A stretch of 55,771 nt of DNA from Deltaproteobacteria bacterium (GCA_021813685.1 JAKAJS010000166.1:1-55771), one strand, 5' to 3'; numbered from the stretch's first letter, positions 26,488 to 35,489 are shown. The notes: generated by a model not told the origin, from the sequence alone. Program-made: numbers and translations.

Positions 26488-27269
26488 ACGGTTGGCGTCT
26501 TCTCGATACGGGGGCTCTGCCGGCCTCGCTCAATATGGCCATCGACGAGGCCCTGCTTCAATTGCATGCGCCCGGAGATTCGCAACCGGTATTGCGCTTT
26601 TACCAGTGGAGCCCTCCGGCCGTTTCCCTGGGCTATTTCCAAAAGCTCCACGCCATCGATCTTTCCGCCTGCAGGGAACTCGGCCTCGATGTCGTTCGAA
26701 GGGCGACCGGCGGCCGGGCCGTGCTGCACGAAAACGACCTCACCTACAGCATCGTCGCCGACTGCACGCGGGGTATCCCCTCTTCCCTCGACGCCGCATA
26801 TCGTCTGCTCTGCCGGGGACTCATCGCGGGATTTCGTCTTCTCGGGGTCGAAGCGCAGCCGGGGCATGAGAAGGCCGGTTCCGCCAGATCCGACATCTGT
26901 TTTGCGCATGCGGCGGTTGCCGATATTGTCCACCAGGGGAAGAAGTTCGTCGGGAGCGCCCAGACATGGCGAGGGGCATCGTTTCTTCAACATGGGTCCA
27001 TCGTCCTGGCGCCCCAGGAAAATACATGGACGGCAATCATCAAAAGGGATTCGGGTTCGCTCGAGTCGGTTCGTGAGCACCTCAAGTCCCGGACGGTTTC
27101 CCTCCAGGAGATCCTCGGCCGCGCGATAGATCCGGGCGAATTGAAACAGGCCCTCAGGGCGGGAATGGCCGAGGTGCTGCAGATCGATCTCCGGCCCGAC
27201 GAACTGCGCCCCGGCGAATGGGAACTGGCGCAAGAGATTGCGCCTGTAAAAATGCATTCAGGGAAGTGA
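26484..27269 (+). CDS. lipM: Octanoyltransferase LipM-type (LplA/LipB family)
   Basis: This 261-residue protein moves octanoate from acyl-carrier protein to a lipoyl domain. WRLLDTG...NMAIDEALL at the N-terminus, RRATGGRAVLHENDLTYS and SDICFAHAAVADIV (Cys139, the LipM nucleophile position) followed by GKKFVGSAQTW and FLQHGSIVL fit LipM rather than LplA. It starts at a GTG overlapping the lipA stop. With lipA it gives the cluster a complete de novo lipoylation route for the GcvH-like carrier. A lipoate ligase role cannot be fully excluded. Confidence 0.8.
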   Translation: MNGWRLLDTGALPASLNMAIDEALLQLHAPGDSQPVLRFYQWSPPAVSLGYFQKLHAIDLSACRELGLDVVRRATGGRAVLHENDLTYSIVADCTRGIPSSLDAAYRLLCRGLIAGFRLLGVEAQPGHEKAGSARSDICFAHAAVADIVHQGKKFVGSAQTWRGASFLQHGSIVLAPQENTWTAIIKRDSGSLESVREHLKSRTVSLQEILGRAIDPGELKQALRAGMAEVLQIDLRPDELRPGEWELAQEIAPVKMHSGK

Positions 27270-27275
27270 ACAGTG

Positions 27276-28397
27276 ATGGGAAAAAGGCATCACAGCGTTA
27301 CGGGTTGTCTCAAACTGCTGGCGGGCTTAACGACGCTCGGTCTTTTGCTCTCGCCGGCCAGGACCGTACGTGCGGAAGGAATTGGAGACTTCTCGTCTTA
27401 TCTGCCGAATTTGAGTTCGTACGTTCAGGGTCGCTACACCGCTCCCGATACGGGCGACGATCTGCTCTCTCTTCGCCGGTACAAGGTCATGCTGGACGGC
27501 GGACCTCAAGACGGGTTCCATTATCATTTCCAGTTCATCTACAAGTATAACAACGACAGTTCGACCGATAACGCCGTCTATATGCAGGACGCCTACATTA
27601 TCTATCCTTTCAATTCCGACTTTTCCCTCAAGGCAGGCCAGTTCATTCCCCCCTTCGGCCTGGAGCGTTTTCAACCCGACTGGAACCTCTACTTTGTGGA
27701 CCGAACGGACGTCACCAACCGGATGGTACCCGACGGCAACCTGGAGGACAGTTTTGCCAGGGACCTGGGTTTTCAGGGCGATTGGGGCAAGAGCGGTTGG
27801 GAGCTCTCAACAGGGCTCTTTCAAGGCGGGGGAGCAAACGACGGCCTGCACGACAACGGCCCCCTCGGAGTGGTGCGCCTGAGTTACGGAAGCAAAGGTT
27901 CTCAGGGACCCCGGCAATTGTCATGGCGTGCCGGATTGGCAGGGTCGGGTCGGCGCGATGTCGATTTGAATTTCTCAAGCCAGTTGCCCGGCGTGAACAA
28001 GAAGTTGACAAGCCATTTCAGCGGACAGGACGAACGGTTGAACGGTTTTGTGGAGGCCGGCTGGTGGCAGTTGCGCGCGCAGGCGGAGTTTTTCCGGGCT
28101 TGGTACGAACCTTCTTCGGGCGGAGAAATAGCGGCCGCAGGCGCCTATGGGCAAATAGTCTGGCTGCCGGTCAAAAATGTGAGTCTGGGGTTGCGCAACG
28201 AGTGGTTCAATCCCGATGTCCATGAATCGACGGCCTTTCCATCCGACGAGTGGACGGTTGGCGCCACCTACGATTTGCCCTGGCTGCCTTTGCGGGTCGC
28301 GGTGGATCACGGTTGGATCGACGGCGGAACGGGGCCGTCCGAGGAGTGGCGCATCCAGGTGCAATACTTCCTGGTAAAAGGACTTAAACTGGGCTGA
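27276..28397 (+). CDS. Outer-membrane porin, OprO/OprP-like
   Basis: This 373-residue beta-barrel protein has a signal peptide (about 1-30, ending ARTVRAEG). Aromatic-rich beta strands such as [28 protein letters not shown] and [10 protein letters not shown] follow, ending in [25 protein letters not shown] is a hallmark of the phosphate-selective porin O/P family, which includes arsenate- and other anion-permeable channels. It lies 6 nt after lipM, so it belongs to the same transcript. It could feed an oxyanion to the neighbouring transporters; that is inference. Confidence 0.75.
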   Translation: MGKRHHSVTGCLKLLAGLTTLGLLLSPARTVRAEGIGDFSSYLPNLSSYVQGRYTAPDTGDDLLSLRRYKVMLDGGPQDGFHYHFQFIYKYNNDSSTDNAVYMQDAYIIYPFNSDFSLKAGQFIPPFGLERFQPDWNLYFVDRTDVTNRMVPDGNLEDSFARDLGFQGDWGKSGWELSTGLFQGGGANDGLHDNGPLGVVRLSYGSKGSQGPRQLSWRAGLAGSGRRDVDLNFSSQLPGVNKKLTSHFSGQDERLNGFVEAGWWQLRAQAEFFRAWYEPSSGGEIAAAGAYGQIVWLPVKNVSLGLRNEWFNPDVHESTAFPSDEWTVGATYDLPWLPLRVAVDHGWIDGGTGPSEEWRIQVQYFLVKGLKLG

Positions 28398-28539
28398 GAC
28401 TTGCCGACAGGATGGCATGAAAACCCTGACACAGTCTCGCTCTGCCGCTCCGGCCACGGAGGGCGCAGTCTTGCGCATTGGAGCAAGGTCTAATTGGACA
28501 AAAGCATGGAAACCACTGATTAAAGGAAAAGGAGTTGTG

Positions 28540-29148
28540 ATGAAGGATTTGAAGGAATTCTACGAAGTCGGTCTGAAATTTCACGGCCACAAGTGTCCGG
28601 CCATGCCCATGGGGCTAAGAGCCGGAATGGCCGCCATGAAGACTCTCGGAGTGGAACGTTCGCAGGATAAGGAACTCGCGGTGCTCTCGGAGACCGGCAA
28701 GGGCCATGCGGCCGGATGCTTTTTGGACGGCATCATGACCGCCACGGGATGCACCTACGGTAAGTCGAACATTGAGAAACGCTATTTCAACAAGATGGCC
28801 TTCACACTGATCGATCAAAAGACCGGCCGGGCCGTACGGGTTAGCCTCAAACCCGATTTTTTCGAAAAAGCCCTAGGGTCTCCCTTCGTCCAAAAACGCA
28901 AGGCGGGAGTGCCGCCGCAGGACATCGAGCCCGCAATTACCGATCCTCTTGTAGAACGGATTCTCAATCTTGACGAGAATGCGTTTCTCGACATCGGCCC
29001 GGTACATCAGGTGGCAGTCGAAAAGGGAAAGGCAAGTTTCACTGCGAAGCGCTGTGAGGCGTGCGGCGAGTTGACATTTGTAAACAAGCTGCGCGTAAGC
29101 GAAGAGGGGAAATTAGTGTGCATGCCGTGTTCGGGCTATAAAGCCTGA
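28540..29148 (+). CDS. FmdE-family protein with C-terminal zinc ribbon
   Basis: This 202-residue cytoplasmic protein has the FmdE N-terminal motif [20 protein letters not shown] (near residue 11), a C-T-Y-G segment and a C-terminal ribbon CEACGELT...LVCMPC. FmdE proteins are named from formylmethanofuran dehydrogenase operons; in bacteria they occur alone and their role is not settled, with metal or redox cofactor handling suspected. The start at 28540 follows AAAAGGAG. No formylmethanofuran dehydrogenase is present, so it is an orphan member downstream of the lipoyl cluster. Confidence 0.75.
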   Translation: MKDLKEFYEVGLKFHGHKCPAMPMGLRAGMAAMKTLGVERSQDKELAVLSETGKGHAAGCFLDGIMTATGCTYGKSNIEKRYFNKMAFTLIDQKTGRAVRVSLKPDFFEKALGSPFVQKRKAGVPPQDIEPAITDPLVERILNLDENAFLDIGPVHQVAVEKGKASFTAKRCEACGELTFVNKLRVSEEGKLVCMPCSGYKA

Positions 29149-29265
29149 GGGGAGCAAATCGATCGCGAGAAATAGGTGATCGAGTTGCCGAAGATGGGGG
29201 AGGCCACGGGGAGCGGGGAATACGCCTCCCCCTGTCCTTCCTGATTGCGGAGAGAGTGACGGATT

Positions 29266-30027
29266 ATGGCGCTTTATGTTTTGGGATTTCTAAGCACACT
29301 GGTTTTCAAGTCGTTTATGACCATGGGCGGGGTCGGGGCCGCATTTGTCCTCGTCCCCATCTTCTACTGGCTGGGGATGCCCTTTCCGCAGGCCGCCGCG
29401 ACCGGCCTCATGCTCGGGGTGCTAAACACCGGCGTGGCATCTTACAATTACGCCAAGGACAAGCTGGTAAATTTCCGGGTAGCAGTCTTCCTCATTATAG
29501 CCATCCTGGTGTTCTCCCCTCTGGGCGTTTACTTTTCCGATGTGGTAAACAAAAATATCCTTCTGGCCGTATTTGCAGGGTTCTTGCTGGCCGCCGGTTC
29601 GATGATGCTCTTCTACAACCCGAAAAAAAAGGACGGAGCGGAGTTTAAAACCAGGCCGGTTGCATCTTCTGCCGTAGGAGGTGGTGTCGGCTTTCTTAGC
29701 GGCCTTCTGGGAGTGGGAGGCGGGGGCTTTCTGGGACCCTTTCTGGTCTGGCTCGGGATGGATGGCAAAGAGGTGGCCGGCACCACAGCCTTTGTGGTCA
29801 TGTTCTCCTCCCTGATCGGTTTTCTGGGGCATATCGGGTTGGAATTCAGCAAACTCAACTACCTCTTCATCGCGCTGACCGCCGTGGCCGCCCTTGCCGG
29901 AGGCGTGATAGGGTCGTGGCTCACCCGGTTCAAATTGACCGGGAAACAGGTAAAGCAGGTGATAGGGGTCATTCAGTTTCTGGTGGCGGCAAAGATAATC
30001 TTCGACCTCGTTGTGGTTATGCATTGA
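29266..30027 (+). CDS. TauE/SafE-family anion exporter
   Basis: This 253-residue inner-membrane protein with about eight helices is arranged as two inverted halves, marked by GGVGAAFVLVPIFYWLG and VGFLSGLLGVGGGGFLGPF. The family exports sulfite, sulfoacetate or related sulfur anions. Its place between the lipoyl cluster and ChrA, with a sulfite-oxidase-family enzyme elsewhere in the window, suggests a sulfur anion as substrate. The 117-nt spacer before it contains an imperfect GC-rich hairpin that could attenuate transcription. Confidence 0.8.
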   Translation: MALYVLGFLSTLVFKSFMTMGGVGAAFVLVPIFYWLGMPFPQAAATGLMLGVLNTGVASYNYAKDKLVNFRVAVFLIIAILVFSPLGVYFSDVVNKNILLAVFAGFLLAAGSMMLFYNPKKKDGAEFKTRPVASSAVGGGVGFLSGLLGVGGGGFLGPFLVWLGMDGKEVAGTTAFVVMFSSLIGFLGHIGLEFSKLNYLFIALTAVAALAGGVIGSWLTRFKLTGKQVKQVIGVIQFLVAAKIIFDLVVVMH

Positions 30028-30072
30028 TTGACGCTGCGGGCAGCGGCGCAGGAAGAAAAGAGAGGGAGTCAG

Positions 30073-31287
30073 GTGTCTGAGACGAAAGGCTCTTTGGAAA
30101 CCCGACAGGGGGAAGCGACACAGAAGCTTTCTTTGCCTGCGCTGGTCCTGAACTTTCTAAGGATCGGCGCCATCGGCTTCGGAGGCGGCATGGCGGTGAT
30201 CGCTCTCATGGAACGGGACCTGATTGACAAAAGGAAGGCCATGAGCTCCGAGGAATTCCTCCACGGGGTGGGCATGGCGCAGGTTCTTGGTCCGTTTGCG
30301 CCCAACACGGCTCTATTCATGGGGAACCGTCTGTATGGCCTCTTCGGGGGACTGGCGTGCGCCCTGGCCTTTCTGGCGCCGTCCGTTTTCCTGGTCATTC
30401 TGCTCTCCTGGCTCTATTTTTCTTTTCATGCCATTCCCGCTCTGAAGAATGCCGTAGGCGGTCTGGGACCGGTGGTCATAGCCTTGATTCTCAGCGCGGC
30501 ATGGTCCATGGGCCGCAAGGCGGTTCGGTCGTGGCCGACCGTCTTGCTCGGTGTGGCATCCCTTGCGATCTCCCTGGTCAAGGTCAATGCCGTCTATGTG
30601 CTGGTTGCGGCCGGCCTGGCCGGCTTGTTGCTCGGCGGAAAACGCCTTGGGGGAAGAAAAAACGAGTCGGACAAAGGGGCCAAAACCGAGGAGAAGGCAA
30701 CGGGGTCGGTCTCGGCATTCGTTCCGGGGCTGACGCTCTTTCCTGCCGTTGGCGGCGCAACGGCATCTCTTTCCCTTCCCGCCATCGCCTCGACCTTTCT
30801 CAAGGTGGGGTGTGTCTTTTTTGGCGGCGGTTTCGTCCTGGTGCCCATCCTTCAGCAAAAGCTGGTAACCCTTCTGGGGTGGCTGACACCCACGCAGTTC
30901 ATCGACGGGGTTGCCATCAGCAATCTTACTCCCGGCCCTATTGCAGTTCTGGCTACTTTTACCGGGTATCATCTCCACGGCGTCTCAGGCGCCCTGGTCG
31001 CCACACTGTGCCTGTTCGCGCCCGCCTTTGTCCTCATGACCGTACTATCCCATGAATATGCCCGGTTCAAGGGAAGGCGGCACTTTGAGGATTTCCTCGC
31101 GGGCGTGACTCCGGCAGTGGTCGGGCTGGTGATAAGCGCAGCCGTGCTTCTTGCGCCCGGCACCCTCCGCAGCCCCGCGGATTGGGGCCTCATGGTCGTG
31201 TCCCTGCTCCTGCTCACCCGCTTCAAATGGCATCCCGCATGGGTTCTGGGGATCGGAGCACTGCTGGGTACTGTCGGGCTCGTGTGA
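30073..31287 (+). CDS. chrA: Chromate transporter ChrA (two-domain)
   Basis: This 404-residue inner-membrane protein has two homologous CHR domains. The first carries FLRIGAIGFGGGMAVIALME and GPFAPNTALFMG, the second FLKVGCVFFGGGFVLVPILQ and TPGPIAVLATFTGY. A charged loop (about 190-225) joins them. ChrA proteins drive chromate or sulfate-like oxyanion efflux. A GTG at 30073 with GAGGGAG upstream is chosen; the frame is open back to 30028. It probably shares a transcript with the TauE gene. Confidence 0.85.
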   Translation: MSETKGSLETRQGEATQKLSLPALVLNFLRIGAIGFGGGMAVIALMERDLIDKRKAMSSEEFLHGVGMAQVLGPFAPNTALFMGNRLYGLFGGLACALAFLAPSVFLVILLSWLYFSFHAIPALKNAVGGLGPVVIALILSAAWSMGRKAVRSWPTVLLGVASLAISLVKVNAVYVLVAAGLAGLLLGGKRLGGRKNESDKGAKTEEKATGSVSAFVPGLTLFPAVGGATASLSLPAIASTFLKVGCVFFGGGFVLVPILQQKLVTLLGWLTPTQFIDGVAISNLTPGPIAVLATFTGYHLHGVSGALVATLCLFAPAFVLMTVLSHEYARFKGRRHFEDFLAGVTPAVVGLVISAAVLLAPGTLRSPADWGLMVVSLLLLTRFKWHPAWVLGIGALLGTVGLV

Positions 31288-31350
31288 CGAAAGGCTCTCC
31301 CGGGGTGCTTCAAACCCCGGAAGATCGGCCGCAACAACGAGGAGAATGAA

Positions 31351-31500
31351 ATGGTGCTCACTATCAGCGACGATGAGTTCATGCGAATGAAAACGGCCTT
31401 ACTGGACGCGGATCGGGAGGAGGCATTCCAACTGCTCAAGGAACTGGTCCGCAAGCTCGAGCAGCAAAAGAACCAGGGGATGAAATCCCATCTCGGCTGA
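31351..31500 (+). CDS. Small acidic helical protein
   Basis: This 49-residue frame (MVLTISDDEFMRMKTALLDA then DREEAFQLLKELVRKLEQQK) has a good ribosome site, GAGGAG, 7 nt before its ATG and begins 63 nt after chrA. It is predicted almost wholly helical and soluble, possibly a short coiled coil. I do not recognise a family. Codon use looks like the neighbouring genes, which supports real coding. Confidence 0.55.
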   Translation: MVLTISDDEFMRMKTALLDADREEAFQLLKELVRKLEQQKNQGMKSHLG

Positions 31501-31541
31501 CCATAGGCCAGGATGATGACACTTAGACGAGCATTCCCCGG

Positions 31542-31610
31542 CGCGACCGGATCCCGCGGGACCAAACCCGCGCTCCGGTCCCGGCAGGGGCCGCGGGGGA
31601 CCGGGTCGCG
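31542..31610. repeat. Large imperfect hairpin between convergent operons
   Basis: CGCGACCGGATCCCGCGG (31542-31559) pairs, with small bulges, with CCGCGGGGGACCGGGTCGCG (31591-31610), and an inner GACC/GGTC adds to the stem. It sits between the chrA operon and the convergent thioredoxin gene. There is no T tract; a transcription barrier is inferred from position. Confidence 0.5.
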
Positions 31611-31633
31611 TGCTGTTCCTCGCCGGAAAAGCC

Positions 31634-32017
31634 CTATTTGACTCCCATCTCCTCCAGCTTTGAAACTATTTCGGCCTTGGGCATGAGGCCCTGGTGGCGA
31701 TAGACCTCCTTGCCGTTCCTGTCAAAGAAGATCTGGGTGGGAATGAGCTTTATGCCGAATTTTTGTCCTTCCCCGGGATGCTCCCATACATCGATAAACA
31801 CGATGTCCGCCTTGCCCTTGTATTCTTTTTGGAGTGAGTCCACGATGGAGGACATCATCTTGCAGACCATGCACTTGGTGGCCCCGAGATCCACCATGGT
31901 GACCATGCCCTTTGCGGGCACCTGAGGCACTGAAGAGGAGGCACGGCAGACGGTCGGAAGGAAATAAAAACCAGCCAGGACGAGCACGACGACAAGACGG
32001 GAAACGACTCTGTTCAT
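31634..32017 (-). CDS. Secreted thioredoxin-fold protein (CMVC)
   Basis: This 127-residue paralogue of the protein at 19880-20278 has a signal peptide (about 1-27), the stretch MVTMVDLGATKCMVC with Cys49 and Cys52, KLIPTQIFFDRNGKEVYRHQ and the same GVK ending. The active-site dipeptide differs (MV versus IP), which should shift redox potential. It lies last in the minus-strand arsenic-transport operon, 16 nt after acr3, and has no CcdA of its own nearby. Confidence 0.85.
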   Translation of the reverse strand: MNRVVSRLVVVLVLAGFYFLPTVCRASSSVPQVPAKGMVTMVDLGATKCMVCKMMSSIVDSLQKEYKGKADIVFIDVWEHPGEGQKFGIKLIPTQIFFDRNGKEVYRHQGLMPKAEIVSKLEEMGVK

Positions 32018-32033
32018 TGCACGATCTCCCTTT

Positions 32034-33125
32034 CTACTGTTTGCACGTCACGTGACAAACCCCGGTGGGGGTCTCGACGGCATACGGAAAGTACCTGCGT
32101 TTGAACCATAAGGCCACATTGACCAGGGATATCAGGACGGGGACCTCCACGAGCGGCCCGATGACCGCTGCGAACGCCTCCCCGGAATTGATCCCGAAAA
32201 CGGCCACGGCCACCGCAATCGCCAGTTCGAAGTTGTTGGAGGCAGCCGTAAAGCTCAAGGTCGTCGACTGCTCGTAGGTAGCCCCGACCTTCATCGAAAG
32301 GAAAAAGCTCGCGAAAAACATCACGACGAAATAGATGCAAAGCGGGATAGCCACCCGAACGACATCCAGGGGCAATTGCACGATATATTCCCCTTTGAGG
32401 GAAAACATCACGAGAATGGTGAAAAGCAGAGCCACAAGGGTGATGGGACTTATGCGCGGGATAAACTTTTCCTCGTACCACTGCCTGCCCTTGGTCTTCA
32501 ACCCGATAAACCTGGATATCATTCCGCAGAGAAAAGGAATCCCCAGGTAGATGAAAACGCTCTGTGCGATTTCCCCTATGGAGATGTTTACGACAGCGCC
32601 CTTTATCCCGATCCAGGCGGGGAGCAGGGTAATGAAGATATAGGCATAGACCGAAAAGAAAAGCACCTGAAAGATCGAATTGAATGCCACGAGCCCCGCG
32701 CAGTATTCCGTGTCGCCCGCCGCGAGATCGTTCCACACGATCACCATGGCGATACACCGGGCAAGGCCGATCATGATCAGCCCCACCATCAGATCGTGGT
32801 GTCCGGAAAGAAAGAGCGTGGCCAGTCCAAACATCAGAAAGGGACCGATGATCCAGTTTTGCACAAGCGAGAGAGCCAGTACCTTGAAATTGCGAAAGAC
32901 CTCTCCCAGCCGCTCATATTTTACTTTCGCGAGCGGCGGATACATCATGAGGATCAGGCCGACGGCGATCGGAATGTTGGTGGTGCCTACCTGGAAAAAC
33001 CCTATGATTTTGTTGACGCCCGGATATAACCAGCCGGCTCCGACGCCGACGAACATGGCCAAAAAAATCCAAAGCGTAAGGAACCGGTCAAGAAAAGACA
33101 GACGCCTGGAAACATGATTGTCCAT
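32034..33125 (-). CDS. acr3: Arsenite efflux transporter ACR3
   Basis: This 363-residue inner-membrane protein with ten predicted helices belongs to the ACR3 (BASS superfamily) arsenite permeases. The functional Cys is in [20 protein letters not shown] (Cys124) and the conserved Glu in [10 protein letters not shown] near the C-terminus. [19 protein letters not shown] is the other hallmark segment. It expels As(OH)3 using the proton gradient. No arsenate reductase (arsC) is seen nearby, so the operon handles As(III) or relies on genes elsewhere. Confidence 0.92.
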   Translation of the reverse strand: MDNHVSRRLSFLDRFLTLWIFLAMFVGVGAGWLYPGVNKIIGFFQVGTTNIPIAVGLILMMYPPLAKVKYERLGEVFRNFKVLALSLVQNWIIGPFLMFGLATLFLSGHHDLMVGLIMIGLARCIAMVIVWNDLAAGDTEYCAGLVAFNSIFQVLFFSVYAYIFITLLPAWIGIKGAVVNISIGEIAQSVFIYLGIPFLCGMISRFIGLKTKGRQWYEEKFIPRISPITLVALLFTILVMFSLKGEYIVQLPLDVVRVAIPLCIYFVVMFFASFFLSMKVGATYEQSTTLSFTAASNNFELAIAVAVAVFGINSGEAFAAVIGPLVEVPVLISLVNVALWFKRRYFPYAVETPTGVCHVTCKQ

Positions 33126-33145
33126 ATACTCTCCTCACGATGCCC

Positions 33146-33667
33146 CTATTCAAATGTGAATTGTTGGAGGTATGCTTCGAGCCGGGCCTTTCCCTCCCCT
33201 TCGAGGGCGGGGCAGTCCTCGGCCCCTCTCCCCCCTTCGGCCGCCTGGACGGCGAAGACCATGCAGGTCGGCTGCCCGCAGAGGCGGCAATTGGTCCGGG
33301 GAAGAAGCTTGAGGATTTCCACGACCTTGGGCTTCGGGGCACCCTCGTAACTCGGTACGATCTCGCCCCGCTTCTCCCAGGTATCGTTTACCTCCTGCTT
33401 CAGCCACTCGATGATCTTGTCGCCTTCGGCTTCATCTCTCAAGGCATTGACGCAGATCTTTTCCGAATGGACGGCGATGAGCTTTCCATGCACCCGAAAC
33501 GTCACGCAGGGCGGGTCCTTGATGTATTGAAAGCCGCCGAATACCGTATTGAGGTACGGAATGACCTCCGAAATATCCTGATCCAGATGAGCGATCAACT
33601 GGACCGACTCGGCCTCCGGCCTGCATTCCGGGTGAATAATCTGCTTACGGTAGCTTTCGAGCAGCAT
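33146..33667 (-). CDS. Four-Cys Fe-S module protein in the arsenic operon
   Basis: This 173-residue protein has an N-terminal region (about 1-90) with PPCVTFRVHGKLIAVHSEKIC, and a C-terminal four-Cys module, NCRLCGQPTCMVFA...EDCPAL, of the kind that binds [4Fe-4S] in corrinoid and related redox proteins. The same kind of module opens the protein at 24924-25556. I know no defined function. It lies between acr3 (20 nt) and a redox disulfide protein (36 nt), so it is probably part of the ACR3 operon. Confidence 0.65.
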   Translation of the reverse strand: MLLESYRKQIIHPECRPEAESVQLIAHLDQDISEVIPYLNTVFGGFQYIKDPPCVTFRVHGKLIAVHSEKICVNALRDEAEGDKIIEWLKQEVNDTWEKRGEIVPSYEGAPKPKVVEILKLLPRTNCRLCGQPTCMVFAVQAAEGGRGAEDCPALEGEGKARLEAYLQQFTFE

Positions 33668-33703
33668 ACAAACTCCTCCCGTAGAAAAGGAAGTTTGAAA
33701 AAC

Positions 33704-33937
33704 TTATTTTCCGAGCCAGCCTTTCACTTCGGCCTTTGAAGGCACTTTCCCCACCGATTTCACCTTGCCGTCGATCACCACCCCCGGGGTGGTGAAAATC
33801 CCGTAGCCCGCAATCTTCGCCAGATCGGTTATGTATTCCAGCGAGGCATCCACACCGGTTTCCCCGATTACCTCCCTCACCACTTTTTCCGTTTCATGAC
33901 ACTTCTTGCACCCCGGCCCCAAGACCTTGATTTCCAT
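33704..33937 (-). CDS. Small redox-active disulfide protein (TM0996-type)
   Basis: This 77-residue thioredoxin-fold protein has active site GCKKC and cis-Pro region FTTPGVVIDGK. It is the usual companion of ArsP/YraQ-type permeases, whose gene ends 25 nt upstream. The start at 33937 follows CAGGGAGAAA; an in-frame ATG at 33958 is less likely. Its sequence matches the C-terminal half of the protein at 21182-21685 closely enough to suggest an older duplication. Confidence 0.8.
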   Translation of the reverse strand: MEIKVLGPGCKKCHETEKVVREVIGETGVDASLEYITDLAKIAGYGIFTTPGVVIDGKVKSVGKVPSKAEVKGWLGK

Positions 33938-33962
33938 CTTTTTCTCCCTGCTTCCCATGCGC

Positions 33963-35099
33963 CTAGACCAGCACGTTGAACAAATAGCCGACAAGAATGA
34001 TCCCCACGGCCACTACGCCGATAAAAACGGCAATGAGCCGGGGCTTTAACACCTTCCGCAAAATCACCATCTCGGGAAACGAGATCGCTATCACCGACAT
34101 CATGAAGGCAAGCACCGTTCCCATCGCCGCCCCCTTTTGAATCAGGGCGGAAACGATCGGAATGATGCCCGCCGCATTCGAATAGAGGGGAACGCCTATC
34201 ACTACCGCCGCGGGAACCGACCACCAGACCCCTTTTCCCATGATCGAGGCCATATAGCCCGTGGGCACCCAGGCATGAATCCCCGCCCCCACACCGATAC
34301 CCAAAAGGACATAGATCCAGACCCTGCCCACAATGTCGCGCACGGCCTCAAGGCCGTAGCGGATTCGATCCGAAACACCCTTCTTTTCCTCGTCGTAGTC
34401 TGCGCTCACCTCCACCTGCATCTCACGAACCCAGTCCTCGAGGTAGCGCTCCATTTTTAGCCGACCGATGGTCCAGCCAGCAATCATGGCGATTACGAGT
34501 CCCGTGCTGAGGTAAATGGCGGCGATTCTCCACCCGAAAAGCCCGTAGAGAAGCACCAGCGCGACCTCGTTTACCATCGGCGAGGAAATGAGAAAGGAAA
34601 AGGTGACTCCGAGCGGTATGGATGCGGTCACAAAGCCGATGAAAAGCGGGCACGCCGAACACGAGCAAAACGGAGTCACGACTCCGAGAAAGGCCGCGAG
34701 TACGTTTCCAACGCTTTCCCGCTTTCCGGCGAGAATCCTGCGTGTTTTCTCCGGGCTGAAAAAGGAACGGACAACCCCCACCCCGAAGACCACCAGCAGA
34801 AGAAGCATGAGCACCTTGGGCCCCTCGAAGACGAAAAATTGAACCATGCTCCTCAGGTGCTCGACACTCGCAGAAGACAATCCATGCCCGGAAAGAAATC
34901 CCGCAAAGCGGCGCGCAAGCCAGCCGGCAAAGGGTTCCAGATGTTCGTAGAGAACCCACCAGGCGGCAAGCAGGGGGAGTCCCACAAGGATATACCCCGC
35001 CGTCGTCATTCCGGCGGGCGAACTCGTATCCGCTTCGACCGGCACGCTCAAGCCGCCAGCGCCATCTCCGGCACAACTTTCTTCCTGGATCGCTTTCAC
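33963..35099 (-). CDS. ArsP/YraQ-family permease
   Basis: This inner-membrane permease has about 378 residues and eight or more helices. FCSCSACPLFIGFVTASIPL near residue 155 is the cysteine signature of this family, whose ArsP members export trivalent organoarsenicals; the second half has PAAVVIGVPLYSNAAGIIP. The GTG at 35099 with GAGG upstream is preferred because the operon promoter at 35189-35217 would place transcription start near 35182, downstream of the longest possible start. It is first in the minus-strand operon with the redox protein, Fe-S protein, ACR3 and thioredoxin. Confidence 0.8.
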   Translation of the reverse strand: MKAIQEESCAGDGAGGLSVPVEADTSSPAGMTTAGYILVGLPLLAAWWVLYEHLEPFAGWLARRFAGFLSGHGLSSASVEHLRSMVQFFVFEGPKVLMLLLLVVFGVGVVRSFFSPEKTRRILAGKRESVGNVLAAFLGVVTPFCSCSACPLFIGFVTASIPLGVTFSFLISSPMVNEVALVLLYGLFGWRIAAIYLSTGLVIAMIAGWTIGRLKMERYLEDWVREMQVEVSADYDEEKKGVSDRIRYGLEAVRDIVGRVWIYVLLGIGVGAGIHAWVPTGYMASIMGKGVWWSVPAAVVIGVPLYSNAAGIIPIVSALIQKGAAMGTVLAFMMSVIAISFPEMVILRKVLKPRLIAVFIGVVAVGIILVGYLFNVLV

Positions 35100-35489
35100 T
35101 GCTTTTCCTCTTTTGGATTGCAAAGGGTCTTTACGCTTCCGACAAATACCGCCACGCGCAGCCTTCCGCGACTGCATCGCTGGATGGGAATATACCATTC
35201 ACATTGGCAAGCGTCAATATAATTTCAACCGTTTCCGGTTCGGTTCCAATACACCTGCAGGTGCCATTCCAGTGAGCTGTAGGTCCTCCGAGAAGGACCA
35301 TCAGGTCCGATCAAGGATTTTCGGAACTCTCTATCAAAATTTGTTGTAAACAATATGAAAGCTACTCGCAGGAGGCAGATCCGATACTTTCGCATTGCGA
35401 AAAAAGGATCCGTCGTGGAAAATATCGGCTCGGATATCGAAAGCGGCTCAACTGGAAACAGCCTTTATCGCCTGAAAAGGAGAAAGGAT
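35100..35489. other. Divergent spacer, permease operon to DMT transporter
   Basis: No gene is seen in these 390 bases. Besides the minus-strand promoter at 35189-35217 there is a short hairpin, GGTCCT/AGGACC, at 35282-35299. Open sequence upstream of 35490 on the plus strand lacks a ribosome site. Confidence 0.5.
35189..35217 (-). promoter_or_regulatory. Promoter of the arsenic-transport operon
   Basis: On the minus strand TTGACG (35217-35212), a 17-nt spacer and TATATT (35194-35189) reproduce the arsR promoter boxes exactly, including the preceding ATA (ATATTGACG in both). Control by the ArsR encoded at 20706 is a reasonable inference. Confidence 0.7.

Noticed and set aside
20706..30027. 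sHdr sulfur-oxidation pathway
   Set aside because: The lipoyl carrier and a TauE exporter fit, but no hdrA/hdrB1/hdrC1-type genes, TusA, DsrE or LipS1/LipS2 are seen, so only an analogy is claimed.
31501..31633. tRNA or small RNA in the GC-rich hairpin region
   Set aside because: No cloverleaf or T-loop sequence was found; the structure fits a long stem between convergent genes.
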